Source: an uncultured Rhizobiaceae group bacterium (lineage in GTDB: Bacteria; Pseudomonadota; Alphaproteobacteria; Rhizobiales; Rhizobiaceae). Taken from it: 7,336 nt of DNA. Positions 6,848 through 7,336 of this stretch are shown piece by piece. A program made the position numbers and the translations under genes. Where the stretch lies: NCBI GenBank assembly GCA_937923355.1, contig CALAIO010000091.1, forward strand, positions 1 through 7,336, in the 5' to 3' direction. A model generated the notes under the pieces. That model was not told the DNA's origin and did no database searches. It saw nothing but the letters and a program-made list of their open reading frames with translations. The first letter of the stretch is position 1; every line of letters begins with the position of its first letter.

Positions 6848-7036
6848 CGGATTTGCCAATAGCGCTATCAGTTTTAGTGGAAACCACACCTGTTCTGCGT
6901 GATGCAATTGCAGATAGCCCCTTGCGAAGAGGGATGCATTTATTTGTATCTGTACATTTTGTTGATGCAAAAGGCATGGCGTAATCTTTTCTGGCGTTAA
7001 AACAAATCATTCAGTTTGTATGTAGTCTAAATATGT

Positions 7037-7061
7037 CAAAATTGAATCAATAGCGATTCAA
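7037..7061 (-). terminator. Possible rho-independent terminator after carA
   Basis: Read on the minus strand, TTGAATC and GATTCAA form a perfect 7-bp stem (arms at 7055-7061 and 7042-7048) with a 6-nt loop. TTTT follows at once (plus strand AAAA at 7038-7041). It lies about 42 nt beyond the carA stop codon. The stem has only two G-C pairs, so it is weak and may instead be a simple inverted repeat. If real, it ends the carA transcript and makes carA and carB separate units. Confidence 0.38.
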
Positions 7062-7102
7062 GTTTCTATGACATGACGACACTAAAATGTGAGCGAATGT
7101 TT

Positions 7103-7336
7103 TTACGATTCTTTAACCAGTTCCTCGCCCTTGCTTTCCTTAATCAAGTTTAGGAAACGCTTGAAGAGATAATGGCTATCCTGCGGACCTGGGGAAGCTT
7201 CGGGGTGATGCTGTACTGAGAAGACAGGCTTGCCATCGACTGCCAATCCACAGTTTGAACCATCGAAGAGCGAAACATGTGTTTCTTTAACACCTGCAGG
7301 GAATGTATCTGCATCGACTGCGAAACCGTGGTTCAT
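7103..7336 (-). CDS. carA: Carbamoyl-phosphate synthase small subunit, C-terminal part (runs off right edge)
   Basis: CarA is the glutaminase subunit that releases ammonia from glutamine and passes it through a tunnel to CarB. Only the last 77 residues are in the window, ending in TAA at 7103-7105. They carry [15 protein letters not shown] and the class I amidotransferase motif HHPEASPGP, whose second His (position 44 of the visible part) and Glu (46) are the His and Glu of the Cys-His-Glu triad; the Cys lies outside. The Met at 7336 is an internal residue, not the start. The gene points the same way as carB but is about 5.2 kb upstream of it, with five other genes between. Confidence 0.95.
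   Translation of the reverse strand: MNHGFAVDADTFPAGVKETHVSLFDGSNCGLAVDGKPVFSVQHHPEASPGPQDSHYLFKRFLNLIKESKGEELVKES

Larger units (their letters stand above)
6784..7102. other. 319-bp gap between ypfJ and carA with no convincing gene
   Basis: Both flanking genes end here (ypfJ from the left, carA from the right). I see a terminator-like hairpin at each end, two perfect 10-bp palindromes (ATAGCGCTAT at 6859-6868 and TGCAATTGCA at 6903-6912), and four copies of GATGCA (6802, 6901, 6933, 6964). A 65-codon minus-strand frame (6780-6977) exists but lacks a ribosome-binding site and any recognisable domain, so I do not call it a gene. Confidence 0.5.

Noticed and set aside
6780..6977. 65-codon minus-strand frame in the ypfJ-carA gap, starting MPFASTKCTDTNK
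   Set aside because: No ribosome-binding site, no recognisable domain, signal peptide or membrane segment, and it contains the arms of the ypfJ terminator-like hairpin. It could still be a small gene, but nothing supports it beyond being open.
1..7336. Search for tRNA, rRNA, CRISPR arrays, insertion sequences or phage genes
   Set aside because: I saw no cloverleaf-like gene, spaced repeat array, transposase or terminal inverted repeats in the window.

Overview
The window reads as an alphaproteobacterial chromosome segment of moderate GC. The main reason is CarB: relative to the Escherichia coli enzyme it has about 49 extra residues before the RPSFTMGG motif, most of them a charged helical insert of the kind known in alphaproteobacterial CarB. 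The membrane-bound LytTR regulator and the DUF2306 protein fit the same group. I cannot name the genus; a marine lineage such as Kordiimonadales is only a guess.

Layout. Positions 1-1856 (minus) hold the N-terminal ~618 residues of carB, cut by the left edge. A 249-bp intergenic region (1857-2105) follows; it contains a mini-ORF with a near-ideal Shine-Dalgarno sequence and two adjacent hairpins. At 2106-2615 (+) lies a periplasmic copper chaperone of the PCuAC/DUF461 family. At 2762-4369 (+) lies a secreted DUF11-repeat protein that stops in the middle of its second repeat. Its 3' end overlaps by 7 bp the 3' end of a convergent gene at 4363-5166 (minus), a four-helix membrane protein with a C-terminal LytTR DNA-binding domain. 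That gene is divergent from a DUF2306 membrane protein (5240-5737, +), with 73 bp between the two start codons. Next is ypfJ-type neutral zinc metallopeptidase (5848-6783, +). A 319-bp non-coding gap follows, and the right edge (7103-7336, minus) carries the C-terminal 77 residues of carA.

How the genes relate. CarA and CarB are the two subunits of carbamoyl-phosphate synthase and would be read in the order carA then carB on the minus strand, but here about 5.2 kb with five unrelated genes separates them. Those five do not form one pathway: copper delivery to the respiratory chain, a cell-surface or secreted repeat protein, a membrane-tethered regulator with a possible divergent partner, and an envelope peptidase. 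The common theme is envelope location. Three start codons were moved downstream of the longest open frame because of visible ribosome-binding sites or because the longer form needs TTG.
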